A stretch of DNA of 64,000 nucleotides from contig DAIQNX010000008.1 of assembly GCA_036788195.1 (NCBI GenBank), forward strand, positions 1 to 64,000, read 5' to 3'. Position numbers and translations under genes: made by a program. Under the pieces are notes generated by a model. That model had not been told where the DNA came from and ran no database searches. It worked only from the letters and a program-made list of their open reading frames with translations. The DNA is from CALFXN01 sp937957815 (GTDB taxonomy: Bacteria; Synergistota; Synergistia; Synergistales; Aminobacteriaceae). Below, in pieces: positions 32,531 through 41,267 of the stretch. The first letter of the stretch is position 1, and each line of letters begins with the position of its first letter.

Positions 32531-33703
32531 ATGGCCGTGTATCTGAACAACGCCGCAACGACGTGGCCAAAACCCGAACCGGTGGCCCGCGCGGTGTACG
32601 ATTTCATGACCCGTGCCGGAGCCAACCTCGCCCGGGGCGCGGCGGCGAAACGGGATATCGGAACGATGGATATGGTGATGAGCTGCCGCGAAAAGATCGC
32701 GTCGCTTTTCGGCGGCCACGAGAACGCCGATCCAAGGTACGTGACCTTCGCATCCAACGTGACGGAAGCGCTCAACATCGTTCTCAAGGGCTTTCTCAAG
32801 CCGGGGATGCGCGTCCTCACGACGAGCATGGAGCACAACGCCTCGATGCGGCCGCTCCGGCGACTCGAGTCGCAGGGCGTCGTCGTGACAGTACTCGAAT
32901 GCGACCCGGAGGGAATCCTGTCGCTCGAGGATCTTCGCGGGACGCTCGAAAACGACCGGTACGACATGATGGTCCTGACGCACGCGAGCAACGTGTGCGG
33001 CACGGTTCAGGATCTCGAGGGGATCGCCGGGGTCTGCAGCGGCTACGGCCTGAACCTCGTTCTCGACTCCGCGCAGACGGCAGGGATTCTCCCGATCGAC
33101 ATGACGGCCCTCAATCTCGCCGCGCTCTGTTTCACCGGCCACAAGGGACTCATGGGTCCCCAGGGGATCGGCGGCGTCGTCTGGCGACCCGATTTCGCCG
33201 AAGAGACGGCGTGCTTCGTCGAGGGCGGTACGGGGAGCTACTCGCACCTCGAGTTTCACCCGGACAAACTGCCCGACAAGTTCGAGGCCGGAACGCCGAA
33301 CCTCCCTGGGATCGCCGGGCTCGGCTCGGCGCTCGACTGGCTCGCGGACGAGGGCATGGATGCGATCCGGAAGCGCGAACACGAGCTCGGGCAACGCCTT
33401 CTGAACGGGCTCGGCACGCTGCCCGGGCTGAGGCTCGCGGGAAAGCGGACGATGGATGGACGTCTGCCCGTGATCGCGGTCAATTTCGAGGGAGCCGACA
33501 ACGGCATCCTCGCGTCGGAACTCGTCGACCGCGCGGGAATCGAAACCCGGCCCGGGCTCCATTGCGCGCCGACGGCGCACAGGACCCTCGGGACTTTCCC
33601 GCAGGGGGCGCTCCGGCTCAGCCCGGGGTACTTCAACACCGAAGCCGATATCGACGTCTGCCTGGGCACGCTTGCGGAAATACTGAAGATCCCCGCGAAA
33701 TAG
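32531..33703 (+). CDS. Cysteine desulfurase-family aminotransferase (class V)
   Basis: The 390-residue PLP enzyme resembles the TIGR01977 cysteine desulfurase family. It has YLNNAATTWPKP at the N-terminus, SMEHNASMRPL, the Schiff-base region FTGHKGLMGPQG (the Lys), FEAGTPNLPGIAGL and the catalytic Cys loop PGLHCAPTAHRTLGTFPQGALRLSPGYFNT near residue 340. It should supply sulfur for iron-sulfur clusters or other thio-cofactors. The ATG at 32531 follows ACAGGAGTG; earlier in-frame starts lie within that site. It is divergent from the iron-uptake operon, sensible for Fe-S assembly, though no scaffold gene is adjacent. Confidence 0.9.
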   Translation: MAVYLNNAATTWPKPEPVARAVYDFMTRAGANLARGAAAKRDIGTMDMVMSCREKIASLFGGHENADPRYVTFASNVTEALNIVLKGFLKPGMRVLTTSMEHNASMRPLRRLESQGVVVTVLECDPEGILSLEDLRGTLENDRYDMMVLTHASNVCGTVQDLEGIAGVCSGYGLNLVLDSAQTAGILPIDMTALNLAALCFTGHKGLMGPQGIGGVVWRPDFAEETACFVEGGTGSYSHLEFHPDKLPDKFEAGTPNLPGIAGLGSALDWLADEGMDAIRKREHELGQRLLNGLGTLPGLRLAGKRTMDGRLPVIAVNFEGADNGILASELVDRAGIETRPGLHCAPTAHRTLGTFPQGALRLSPGYFNTEADIDVCLGTLAEILKIPAK

Positions 33704-33717
33704 CGTTCGCGGACGCG

Positions 33718-33757
33718 CCCGGAGACATTCGCCCCCTGGGGGGCGCATGTCTCCGGG
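33718..33757 (+). terminator. Long hairpin after the cysteine desulfurase gene
   Basis: CCCGGAGACAT and ATGTCTCCGGG flank a second GCCCC/GGGGC stem. It is an almost perfect stem of about 18 pairs, 15 bases after the stop. No T-run follows. Confidence 0.6.
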
Positions 33758-33824
33758 CCTGTTTCATGAAACGGCACATGCCGGCGGCAACGGAGACGGC
33801 ATAATCGGAGGAGCGGAGGAAAGA

Positions 33825-35189
33825 ATGCGCATCGTCGTGGTCGGTGCGGGAGAGGTCGGATACAGCGTCGCGCAGACGCTGTCCGAAGAGGGGTACGACG
33901 TCACCGTCGTGGAGCAGAACGAAGAGCGGGCGACGAAGACGGAGAGCGAGCTCGACGTCCTCGTCGTCCGGGGCAACGGAGCGAGGCCGAACGTCCTCGA
34001 GCAGGCCGGCGTCGTGCCGGAATGCGATGTCGATATCCTCGTGGCCTGCACGGACCACGACGAAATCAATATCCTCGCGTGCTGGATCGCCAAACGGTGC
34101 GGCGTCGACCGCGTCATCGCGCGTGCGAGAGGACTCGAGTTCACCGATAGTCCGACGTGGGGCAAGGAGCTCGGAATCGATGTCATGCACTCCCCGGAGC
34201 GATCCGTCGCGCGTGAAATCATGGAGCTCCTCTCGGTAAGCTCGGCCGTCCAGACGGGAGAACTTCTCGAAGGCCGGGCGGGAATGTACGCGTTCCATCT
34301 CGCGCACGGGTCCCCTCTTGTCGGAGCGACCCTCAGGGAACTTCGTCAGACGTACCCGGATTTCACCGCGATCATCGTCTACGTCGAGCGCGAGGACGGC
34401 GGCGAGGTTCCGCACGGAACGACGCCGCTCAGGGAGGGAGACCTCTGCTACGTCGTCACGGCAAAGGACTATGCCTGGCGCCTCGAAGAATACTTCACGG
34501 GCAGGAAGAGCAGTCCCCTGCGCCGGGTGCTCGTCGTCGGAGGAGGCAAGATCGGGTACCAGGTCGCCCGGAGACTCGAAGTCCAGTTCCGCGACGTCGA
34601 CATCCGCCTCATCGACCGCAACAAGGACAAATGCGAGCGACTCGCGCAGGAACTCAGCCGCACGCTCGTTCTCTGCGGCGAGGGAGCCGATGACGAACTG
34701 CTGCGCCAGGAGGGAGTGGAGGAGGCCGATGGCTTCGTCGCCGCAACCGAGAGCGACGAGGCGAATATCATGCTCGGCGTCGTCGGCAAGTCGCTCGGCG
34801 CTCGTAAGAGCATCGCCGTCGCACGGAAGACGCTCTATCAGCGCCTTGATCCGTATATCTCGGTGGACGCCATCGTCAACCCCAACCAGGCGCTCGCCTC
34901 GGTAATCCTGCGGTACGTCCGCTATCCGTCCGGTACGGGGACGCTCTCGATTATCGAAAAGATCGGCGCGGAGATGCTCGAGCTGTTCATCTCGGAGGGG
35001 AGCCCCGCGATCGGCGTCCCCGTCATGGAACTCGGTCTTCCGTCGGGAATCCTGCTCGCGCTCGTGGTCCGAAAGGGGCACGTCTCCGTCCCCGGAGGAA
35101 CCACCGTCCTCCAGCCGGAAGACCGAATCATCGTCTTCGCGACGTCCGATCTGATGGATACCGCCGTAGAGAGACTCCGGGGCATCTGA
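33825..35189 (+). CDS. trkA: Trk potassium uptake regulatory NAD-binding subunit TrkA
   Basis: The 454-residue cytoplasmic protein has two tandem Rossmann-RCK units. The first begins MRIVVVGAGEVGYSVAQTL and the second LVVGGGKIGYQVARRLE near residue 235, each followed by a TrkA-C domain (last one SEGSPAIGVPVMELGLPSG). It gates potassium uptake by TrkH in response to nucleotides. The ATG at 33825 has GGAGGA and AAAG upstream; 26 extra upstream codons in the open frame are not TrkA-like. It is followed after one base by trkH. Confidence 0.94.
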   Translation: MRIVVVGAGEVGYSVAQTLSEEGYDVTVVEQNEERATKTESELDVLVVRGNGARPNVLEQAGVVPECDVDILVACTDHDEINILACWIAKRCGVDRVIARARGLEFTDSPTWGKELGIDVMHSPERSVAREIMELLSVSSAVQTGELLEGRAGMYAFHLAHGSPLVGATLRELRQTYPDFTAIIVYVEREDGGEVPHGTTPLREGDLCYVVTAKDYAWRLEEYFTGRKSSPLRRVLVVGGGKIGYQVARRLEVQFRDVDIRLIDRNKDKCERLAQELSRTLVLCGEGADDELLRQEGVEEADGFVAATESDEANIMLGVVGKSLGARKSIAVARKTLYQRLDPYISVDAIVNPNQALASVILRYVRYPSGTGTLSIIEKIGAEMLELFISEGSPAIGVPVMELGLPSGILLALVVRKGHVSVPGGTTVLQPEDRIIVFATSDLMDTAVERLRGI

Positions 35190-35190
35190 T

Positions 35191-36642
35191 ATGCGCTTTC
35201 GGGTCGTTCTGAAGGTCCTGTCGCTCATTTCGGGAATCGTCGCGCTGTTCATGCTCTGGCCGCTCGCCTGGGCGATCTGGGACGGAAGCGCGGACGTGAA
35301 CCCCTTCATGGAATCCATCGCGGCGGGGCTCGTCTTCTCGGCCGCGCTCTTCCTGATCGGGCGCGATGCCGACTACGCGGATCTCGGGGTCCGCGAGGCG
35401 TTCGCGGTGGTAACGTTTTCGTGGGTCGTCGCCTCGGTCGTCGGCGGGTTGCCCTACCTGCTCCACGGTACGGTTCCCTCGTTCACGGACGCGTTCTTCG
35501 AGGCGATGTCGGGGTTCACGACGACGGGAGCCTCGGTCCTTTCGGACATCGAGGCGAACCCTCGTGGAATCCTCTTCTGGCGCGACCTCACGCACTGGCT
35601 CGGGGGCATGGGAATCATCGTCCTGAGCCTCGCGATCCTGCCGTTCCTCGGCGTCGGCGGAATGCAGCTCTACAAGGCCGAGGTTCCCGGGCCGATCCCG
35701 GAAAAGCTCACTCCGCGCGTCCAGCAGACGGCGCTCCTCCTCTGGGGCGTCTACGTTCTCATGTCCGTCGCGCAGACCGTCCTCCTGATGCTCGGGGGCA
35801 TGAACCTCTTCGAGTCGCTCACGCATACGTTCGGCACGATGGCGACAGGCGGCTTCTCGCCGCTCAACAAATCGATCGGACAATATAACAGCGCGTACTT
35901 CGACTGGATCATCACGATCTTCATGTTTCTCGCGGGGGCCAACTTCACGCTGCACTACCTCTTTTTGAAGGGCAAGTGGGGCGTCTTCTGGAAGGACGAC
36001 GAATTCCGGTTCTACACATACGTCACGGGCGGCGCGACTCTCATCGTCTCCGTCCTGCTGCTTGCCACGGGGACATACGCGGGCGTCGCCGACGCGCTAC
36101 GCTACGCCGCGTTCCAGGTCGTCAGCATGATCACGACGACGGGGTTCGTCACGGCGGACTACGAAACGTGGCATCCGGGCACGCAAATCGTCATGCTGCT
36201 CCTGATGTTCGTCGGCGGGTGCGCCGGATCGACCGGCGGCGGCATCAAGAACCTCCGGATCATGCTCGTGCTGCGTCACGTCAAGATGGAACTCCTGAGA
36301 ATCCTCCACCCGCAGGGGATCATGACCTGCCGCGTGTGCGGCAAGCCCGTACCCCGGGACGCGATCACATCCGTCACCGCGTTTTTCATCCTCTACATCG
36401 CGCTGTTCGCGACGGCGACGATCGTCATGGCCTGTCTCGGCCTCGACATCGTCACGGCCATATCGAGCGTCGCGGCGACGATCGGCAACGTCGGCCCGGG
36501 CTTCGGCTCCGTCGGCCCGATGGACAACTACGCCGGCGTTCCGGCGGCCGGCAAGTGGGTCCTGTCGCTCTGCATGCTCCTCGGACGACTCGAACTCTAC
36601 ACGGTCGTCCTCCTCTTCCTCCCCGTCACCTGGCGACGGTAG
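35191..36642 (+). CDS. trkH: Trk/Ktr potassium uptake channel subunit TrkH
   Basis: The 483-residue membrane protein has about 10-12 TM segments and four pore-loop selectivity filters. Filters or their surroundings are visible as GFTTTGAS, THTFGTMATGGFSPLN, MITTTGFVTADYETW and SVAATIGNVGPGFGSVG, with the TGGGIKNLRIML linker. It imports K+ with a cation gradient and pairs with TrkA. Starts one base after trkA, so translational coupling is likely. Confidence 0.95.
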   Translation: MRFRVVLKVLSLISGIVALFMLWPLAWAIWDGSADVNPFMESIAAGLVFSAALFLIGRDADYADLGVREAFAVVTFSWVVASVVGGLPYLLHGTVPSFTDAFFEAMSGFTTTGASVLSDIEANPRGILFWRDLTHWLGGMGIIVLSLAILPFLGVGGMQLYKAEVPGPIPEKLTPRVQQTALLLWGVYVLMSVAQTVLLMLGGMNLFESLTHTFGTMATGGFSPLNKSIGQYNSAYFDWIITIFMFLAGANFTLHYLFLKGKWGVFWKDDEFRFYTYVTGGATLIVSVLLLATGTYAGVADALRYAAFQVVSMITTTGFVTADYETWHPGTQIVMLLLMFVGGCAGSTGGGIKNLRIMLVLRHVKMELLRILHPQGIMTCRVCGKPVPRDAITSVTAFFILYIALFATATIVMACLGLDIVTAISSVAATIGNVGPGFGSVGPMDNYAGVPAAGKWVLSLCMLLGRLELYTVVLLFLPVTWRR

Positions 36643-36655
36643 AATCTGACATTCG

Positions 36656-36680
36656 ACGGCCTCTTCCGCGAGGCCGTTTT
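36656..36680 (+). terminator. Intrinsic terminator after trkH
   Basis: ACGGCCTC and GAGGCCGT pair around a six-base loop and run into TTTT. It ends the trkAH operon just before the Rrf2 promoter. Confidence 0.75.
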
Positions 36681-36684
36681 CTTC

Positions 36685-36713
36685 TTGACATATTCAAGAA
36701 TTGTGGTACCTTT
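36685..36713 (+). promoter_or_regulatory. Promoter of the Rrf2-ferredoxin-Hcp operon
   Basis: A perfect TTGACA (36685-36690) is followed 16-17 bases later by a poor -10 (TACCTT). A good -35 with a weak -10 is typical of regulated promoters. The intervening TATTCAAGAATTG is AT-rich and is a candidate Rrf2 binding region. Confidence 0.45.
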
Positions 36714-36737
36714 ATTCCTGTAAACGGAGGTGGCGGT

Positions 36738-37163
36738 ATGGCAGGGTTGTTTCGGATTTCGGAGGCGGTGTCGATCGCCTTTCACGGCATGGGGCTCCTC
36801 GCGATCCGGGGAGCGCGAATGAGCGGTCACGAGATTTCGGAGGCGATCGGCGTCTCGGAGGCACACCTTCTGAAGGTCTTCCAACGTCTCGTCCATGCCG
36901 GGCTCGTCCATTCCACGCGGGGGCCGGGGGGCGGCTTTGAGATCGCGGACGATCCCCGCACCGTGACGCTCTTCCGCGTGTACGAGGCGATCGAGGGAAC
37001 GACCGAGTGCGGCGCGTGCCTTCTCGGAGCGAACGAATGCCCCTTCGGGCGCTGCATCTTCGGGGGAGAGACGGAGCGGATGGAACGGGAATTTCTGGAC
37101 TATCTTCACAGAGTCACCCTCGCGGACCTCTCCGCGAAGGACGAGGAGGGAACGAAGAGATGA
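36738..37163 (+). CDS. Rrf2-family transcriptional regulator with Cys cluster
   Basis: The 141-residue protein has an N-terminal winged helix (FRISEAVSIAFHGMGLLA and GHEISEAIGVSEAHLLKVFQRLVHAGLVHSTRGPGGGFEIA). A C-terminal cysteine set, ECGACLLGANECPFGRC (about residues 93-110), matches the loop where Rrf2 proteins such as NsrR and IscR bind an iron-sulfur cluster. It overlaps the ferredoxin gene by four bases (ATGA), and co-occurrence with Hcp suggests sensing of NO or redox stress. GGAGGTGGCGGT precedes the ATG. Confidence 0.92.
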   Translation: MAGLFRISEAVSIAFHGMGLLAIRGARMSGHEISEAIGVSEAHLLKVFQRLVHAGLVHSTRGPGGGFEIADDPRTVTLFRVYEAIEGTTECGACLLGANECPFGRCIFGGETERMEREFLDYLHRVTLADLSAKDEEGTKR

Positions 37164-37954
37164 GCGGAAGGGCGACGAGAAAGATCATCCGGATCGACGA
37201 AGAGAAGTGCGACGGCTGCGGCCAGTGCGCGCAGACCTGCCACGAGGGTGCGATCCGGATCGTCGACGGAAAGGCGAAGCTCGTGAGCGATTCGTACTGC
37301 GACGGGCTCGGCGCATGCATCGGCGAATGCCCCCGGGGCGCGCTCACGATCGAGGAGCGCGAGGCGGCTCCGTTCGACGAGGCCGCTGCGCTCGCGCAGG
37401 CCGGACATTCGAAGAAGCCGGAAGCGGCTCCGAAATCCCCGGAGGCCGGAAGTCTCGGGTGCGGCTGTCCCGGGAGCGCCATGCGCGATTTGAGGCGAAG
37501 TCAGACTTCTGATACACTACAGAATAGACCGTCCGAACCGACGGAATCGCGTTTGTCGAACTGGCCCGTGCAGCTGCGGCTCGTTCCCGAAAACGCTCCC
37601 TACCTCAAGGGCGCAGATCTCCTGATCGCCGCCGACTGCACCGCCTTCGCGCACCCCGATTTCTACCGGACGTTCCTCTCCGGGCCGAACACCGTCTGCC
37701 TCGTCGGGTGCCCCAAGCTCGACGACGCGCAGTGGTACGTCGATAAGCTCGCGCGGATCATCGAAGTGAACGAACCGGCGACGCTCTCGCTCGTTCGAAT
37801 GGAAGTCCCCTGCTGCGGGGGCATGACGCGGATCCTCGAGGAAGCGATCCGCCGCGTGGGGCGCGACGCCGCGCTCCGGATCACGACGGTCGGCGTCCGG
37901 GGCGACATTCTCGACAGGGAAACGAAGACGTGGGTCTTCGGAACGAACGCATAG
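37160..37954 (+). CDS. Dicluster ferredoxin-like iron-sulfur protein (Hcp partner)
   Basis: The 264-residue protein has a 2[4Fe-4S] ferredoxin domain (CDGCGQCAQTCHEGAI and CDGLGACIGECPRGA, residues about 17-65). A linker with a third Cys motif (CGCPG) follows, then a C-terminal domain (about 135-264) with PCCGG and LVGCP motifs, as seen in larger Hcp-associated ferredoxins. It probably delivers electrons to the hybrid-cluster protein encoded 39 bases downstream. Start overlaps Rrf2. Confidence 0.85.
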   Translation: MSGRATRKIIRIDEEKCDGCGQCAQTCHEGAIRIVDGKAKLVSDSYCDGLGACIGECPRGALTIEEREAAPFDEAAALAQAGHSKKPEAAPKSPEAGSLGCGCPGSAMRDLRRSQTSDTLQNRPSEPTESRLSNWPVQLRLVPENAPYLKGADLLIAADCTAFAHPDFYRTFLSGPNTVCLVGCPKLDDAQWYVDKLARIIEVNEPATLSLVRMEVPCCGGMTRILEEAIRRVGRDAALRITTVGVRGDILDRETKTWVFGTNA

Positions 37955-37993
37955 AGACGGCTCCACAAAACAGACACGGAGGAGATGACGGGA

Positions 37994-39643
37994 ATGTATT
38001 GCTACCAGTGCGAACAGACGGCCAAGGGAACGGGGTGCACCGCATTCGGCGTGTGCGGCAAGAGTCCGGAGGTTGCGGATCTTCAGGATTTGTTGCTCTA
38101 CGTCACGCAGGGGGTGTCGCAATACGCGCACAGGGCCCGCGCGCTCGGCGCCATTGACAAGGACGTCGACGTCTTCGTGACGGAGGCGCTCTTCACGACG
38201 ATCACGAACGTGAACTTCGACGAGGAACGCATCGAGGGGCTCATCCGGAAGGCCGGTCAGATTCGCGACCGCGCGAAGGCGCTCTACGAGGACGCGTGCC
38301 GCAAGGCCGGAAAGACGCCCGAGACGCTCGGCGGCCCGGCGACCGTCGCGATCCCCGCGACGCGCGACGCGATGATGACCGAAGCCGCGAAGCACGGCGT
38401 GGCGGCGGGCGAGGAAAAATGGGGCGAAGTCGTCCAAGGGCTCCGGTATCTCATCCTTCTCGGCCTCAAGGGAAGCGCCGCGTACATCGACCACGCGCAC
38501 GTCCTCGGGTTCGACGACGACGCGATCTACGGGTTCTTCCACGACTTTCTCGACTATCTGACCTCGGAGTCCTACACCGTCGACGGGCTCGTCGGCCGGG
38601 CGATGGACGCCGGGAAATGGAACGTCGCCGTCATGGAGCTTCTCGACCGCGCGAACACCACGTCCTACGGACACCCGGAACCCACGAAAGTCCTCGTCAC
38701 TCCGGTCAAGGGCAAGGCGATTCTCGTCTCGGGACATGACCTCAAGGATCTCGACAAGCTGCTCCAGCAGACCGCCGGCAAAGGCATCAACGTCTACACC
38801 CACGGCGAGATGCTTCCGTGCCTCGCCTACCCGGGACTCAAGAAGTATCCGCACCTCACAGGCAACTACGGCGGCGCGTGGCAGAACCAGCGCGAGGAGT
38901 TCGACGCCTTCCCCGGCGCGATCCTCATGACGACGAACTGCATCCAGAAGCCCAAGGATTCCTACAAGGGCCGGATCTTCACGACGGGGCTCGTCGCCTG
39001 GCCGGGCGTCACGCACATCGGACCGGACAAGGACTTCACGCCCGTCATCGAGGCGGCGCTCGCAGCTCCCGGATTCGCCGAGGACGCGCCCGCGCACGAA
39101 ATCATGATCGGCTTCGCGCGCAACGCGGTCATGAACGCGGCCGGAAAGGTCATCGAACTCGTCAAGGCCGGAAAGATCCGCCACTTCTTCCTGATCGGCG
39201 GCTGCGACGGCGCCAAGCCGGGCCGGAGCTACTACACCGACTTCGCGAAGGCCGTGCCGAACGACTGCGTGATCCTGACGCTCGCGTGCGGCAAGTACCG
39301 CTTCAACAAGCTCGACTTCGGCGCCATCGACGGCATCCCGAGGCTTCTCGACTGCGGCCAGTGCAACGACGCCTACTCGGCAGTCCGGATCGCCCTCGCG
39401 CTCGCCGACGCCTTCAAGACCGACGTCAACGGCCTGCCGCTCTCGCTCGTGCTCTCGTGGTACGAACAGAAGGCCGTGTGCATCCTGCTCTCGCTGCTGC
39501 ACCTCGGCATCCGCAACATGAAGATCGGTCCGAGCCTTCCGGCCTTCGTCAAGGAACCCGTCTTCAAGGTGTTGCAGGAGAAGCTGAACCTCCAGCCGAT
39601 CACGACGGTCGAGAAGGACCTGGCCGAGATCCTCGGGAAGTGA
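37994..39643 (+). CDS. hcp: Hydroxylamine reductase / hybrid-cluster protein (class I)
   Basis: The 549-residue enzyme has the N-terminal Cys pattern C3-x2-C6-x8-C15-x5-C21 (MYCYQCEQTAKGTGCTAFGVCGKS), typical of class I Hcp of strict anaerobes. Hybrid-cluster ligands appear in THGEMLPCLAYPGL, LMTTNCIQKP, HFFLIGGCDGAKPGRSYYTDF and LLDCGQCND. It reduces hydroxylamine or, more likely in vivo, NO to N2O. I use the ATG at 37994, well spaced from GGAGGAG; an ATG three codons upstream touches that site. Confidence 0.96.
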   Translation: MYCYQCEQTAKGTGCTAFGVCGKSPEVADLQDLLLYVTQGVSQYAHRARALGAIDKDVDVFVTEALFTTITNVNFDEERIEGLIRKAGQIRDRAKALYEDACRKAGKTPETLGGPATVAIPATRDAMMTEAAKHGVAAGEEKWGEVVQGLRYLILLGLKGSAAYIDHAHVLGFDDDAIYGFFHDFLDYLTSESYTVDGLVGRAMDAGKWNVAVMELLDRANTTSYGHPEPTKVLVTPVKGKAILVSGHDLKDLDKLLQQTAGKGINVYTHGEMLPCLAYPGLKKYPHLTGNYGGAWQNQREEFDAFPGAILMTTNCIQKPKDSYKGRIFTTGLVAWPGVTHIGPDKDFTPVIEAALAAPGFAEDAPAHEIMIGFARNAVMNAAGKVIELVKAGKIRHFFLIGGCDGAKPGRSYYTDFAKAVPNDCVILTLACGKYRFNKLDFGAIDGIPRLLDCGQCNDAYSAVRIALALADAFKTDVNGLPLSLVLSWYEQKAVCILLSLLHLGIRNMKIGPSLPAFVKEPVFKVLQEKLNLQPITTVEKDLAEILGK

Positions 39644-39648
39644 CGCCG

Positions 39649-39978
39649 ATGGCGAAGGAATCGATCGAAAAGGGAACGCCCTTCGACGTCGGGGGGCTGA
39701 CGGCCTACCAGGTCGACTCGGTCGTGAGCCGGACGATCGTCGACCGACCCGCGGGAACCGTGACCTCGTTCGCGTTCGACGAGGGGCAGGCGCTCTCGGA
39801 GCACACGGCGCCCTACGACGCGCTCGTCCTCGTGACCGACGGAAGCGTCGAGATCAGGATCGGCGGCGAACCCAAGACGGTCTGCGCGGGGCAGGGGATC
39901 ATCATGCCCGCGAACGTGACGCACGCGCTCGAGGCGCTCACGCCGTTCAAGATGACGCTCGTAATGATCCGGGCGTAA
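39649..39978 (+). CDS. Small cupin-domain protein
   Basis: This 109-residue single-domain cupin has the two conserved motifs in reduced form: SEHTAPYDALVLVTDGSVEIRIGG and IMPANVTHALEAL. Only one His is kept in the first motif (usually HxH), so metal binding may be altered. It starts five bases after hcp and is co-transcribed. Function in nitrosative stress is not known; small cupins often bind metal or carboxylates. Confidence 0.85.
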   Translation: MAKESIEKGTPFDVGGLTAYQVDSVVSRTIVDRPAGTVTSFAFDEGQALSEHTAPYDALVLVTDGSVEIRIGGEPKTVCAGQGIIMPANVTHALEALTPFKMTLVMIRA

Positions 39979-39989
39979 AGGGTCAACAT

Positions 39990-40034
39990 GACGCGACGGA
40001 ATGCGGAAGATCCTTTCCCGCATTCCGTCGCGTC
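39990..40034 (+). terminator. Strong hairpin after the cupin gene
   Basis: GACGCGACGGAATGCG and its exact 16-base complement flank a 13-base loop, starting 11 bases after the cupin stop. No T-run follows on the plus strand. It separates the Hcp operon from the convergent PLP genes. Confidence 0.65.
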
Positions 40035-40157
40035 GGCTCACGGTATCGAGTGGCGTCCGGTTTCAGACCGCTTCGCCGGTTTGGATGTTCAGACCGACTT
40101 CACGCTTTCCACGTCCTGGGGTTTCCGGAATATTCCGTGACACGATCCGGAGAGATA

Positions 40158-41231
40158 TCAGACGACGTACTTGTCGTTCGGATATTCGGAAAGATATCGG
40201 TCTCGCCTGTCAACGATCAATGTGACGACATTCTGCCCCTTCTTCATCCGCGAAGCGATCTTGAGCGCGATGGCGACGTTCGCTCCCGACGACATACCGC
40301 AATAGATTCCCTCCTCCGAGCACAGGCGATTGGCCATGTTCCTGGCCTCCTCGTCCGAAACGCGGAAGAAGACGTCCGGGTAACCGTCGTCGATCAGCTG
40401 TTCGAGGATTGACTTCTCGGTGACCCATTTTTCGAGCCCCATCGCTTTCGCGACATCCTTCTTGAGACGGGAGATCCGGAAGTCTCCCCTTTTGCCCTCG
40501 GATTTTTCCATTTCGATGTACTCTTCGCTCCCCCCAGGGACGACTCCGAATACCATCTCCGGTTTTATACCCCTTTCTCTCATCGCCAGGCACATGCCGT
40601 ACAGAGACGCTCCGGAACTTGCGGAACAGCCGATGGCATCCACCTTCCCGTCCAACTGATCCGCGATTTCGCGTCCGATCTCGGTTTGTCCCCTGTAGTT
40701 GGCATTGTTATATATCTGATCGACCCATACCGTGTTCTGATTCCGCTCTTCTTCGAGACAACAGTCTCTTTTCGCGGCGATGACGTGGGGGAGATCTTTA
40801 TGCTTCTCTACAAAGTCTGCGAGAAGATCCTCCGGGAGATACGCTTCCGGGTCGCTGGAAACTTCCACTTGCGGCCCATAAGCCTGGACAATCTTAAATC
40901 TTGCATCAACTTCCTTGGCAAAATAATACCTATACAGGAACAGCTTGGATTTATACCCCTTGGCTGCACACACAAGCGCCACGGCCGGGGCGGTGTTTCC
41001 CGCAGACGCTTCGACAACCGTCCCTCCGGGAGAGAGTTTTTTTCCGTTCCAGGTGTCTCCTCTCTCGGCCGACTCCACCATGGCCAAAGCCATTCTGTCC
41101 TTATAGCTGCCGCTCGGATTCAAATATTCCAATTTGACAAAAACATTGGCTTCGATACCGCTGCCCAGTTTGTTCAATTTCAAGAGTGGCGTTTTCCCGA
41201 TTGCCTCAAGAATGCTATTGATATATTTCAT
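40158..41231 (-). CDS. Cysteine synthase-like PLP enzyme (fold type II), divergent
   Basis: The 357-residue protein has the fold type II PLP core: Lys in PSGSYKDRMA (near residue 49), SAGNTAPAVALVCAAKGY for substrate carboxylate binding, and IYCGMSSGANVAIAL. The phosphate cradle normally GTGGT is replaced by ASSGAS. An insert with two adjacent Cys (KRDCCLEEERNQNTVW) is unusual. The family includes cysteine synthase, cystathionine beta-synthase and beta-eliminating lyases; activity is not clear here. It lies last in an operon after an alanine-racemase-like gene and a dipeptide importer. The ATG at 41231 follows GGATGGAG. Confidence 0.75.
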   Translation of the reverse strand: MKYINSILEAIGKTPLLKLNKLGSGIEANVFVKLEYLNPSGSYKDRMALAMVESAERGDTWNGKKLSPGGTVVEASAGNTAPAVALVCAAKGYKSKLFLYRYYFAKEVDARFKIVQAYGPQVEVSSDPEAYLPEDLLADFVEKHKDLPHVIAAKRDCCLEEERNQNTVWVDQIYNNANYRGQTEIGREIADQLDGKVDAIGCSASSGASLYGMCLAMRERGIKPEMVFGVVPGGSEEYIEMEKSEGKRGDFRISRLKKDVAKAMGLEKWVTEKSILEQLIDDGYPDVFFRVSDEEARNMANRLCSEEGIYCGMSSGANVAIALKIASRMKKGQNVVTLIVDRRDRYLSEYPNDKYVV

Positions 41232-41267
41232 AGTGAATCTCCATCCTTTCTCTATCAATTAAGAAAT

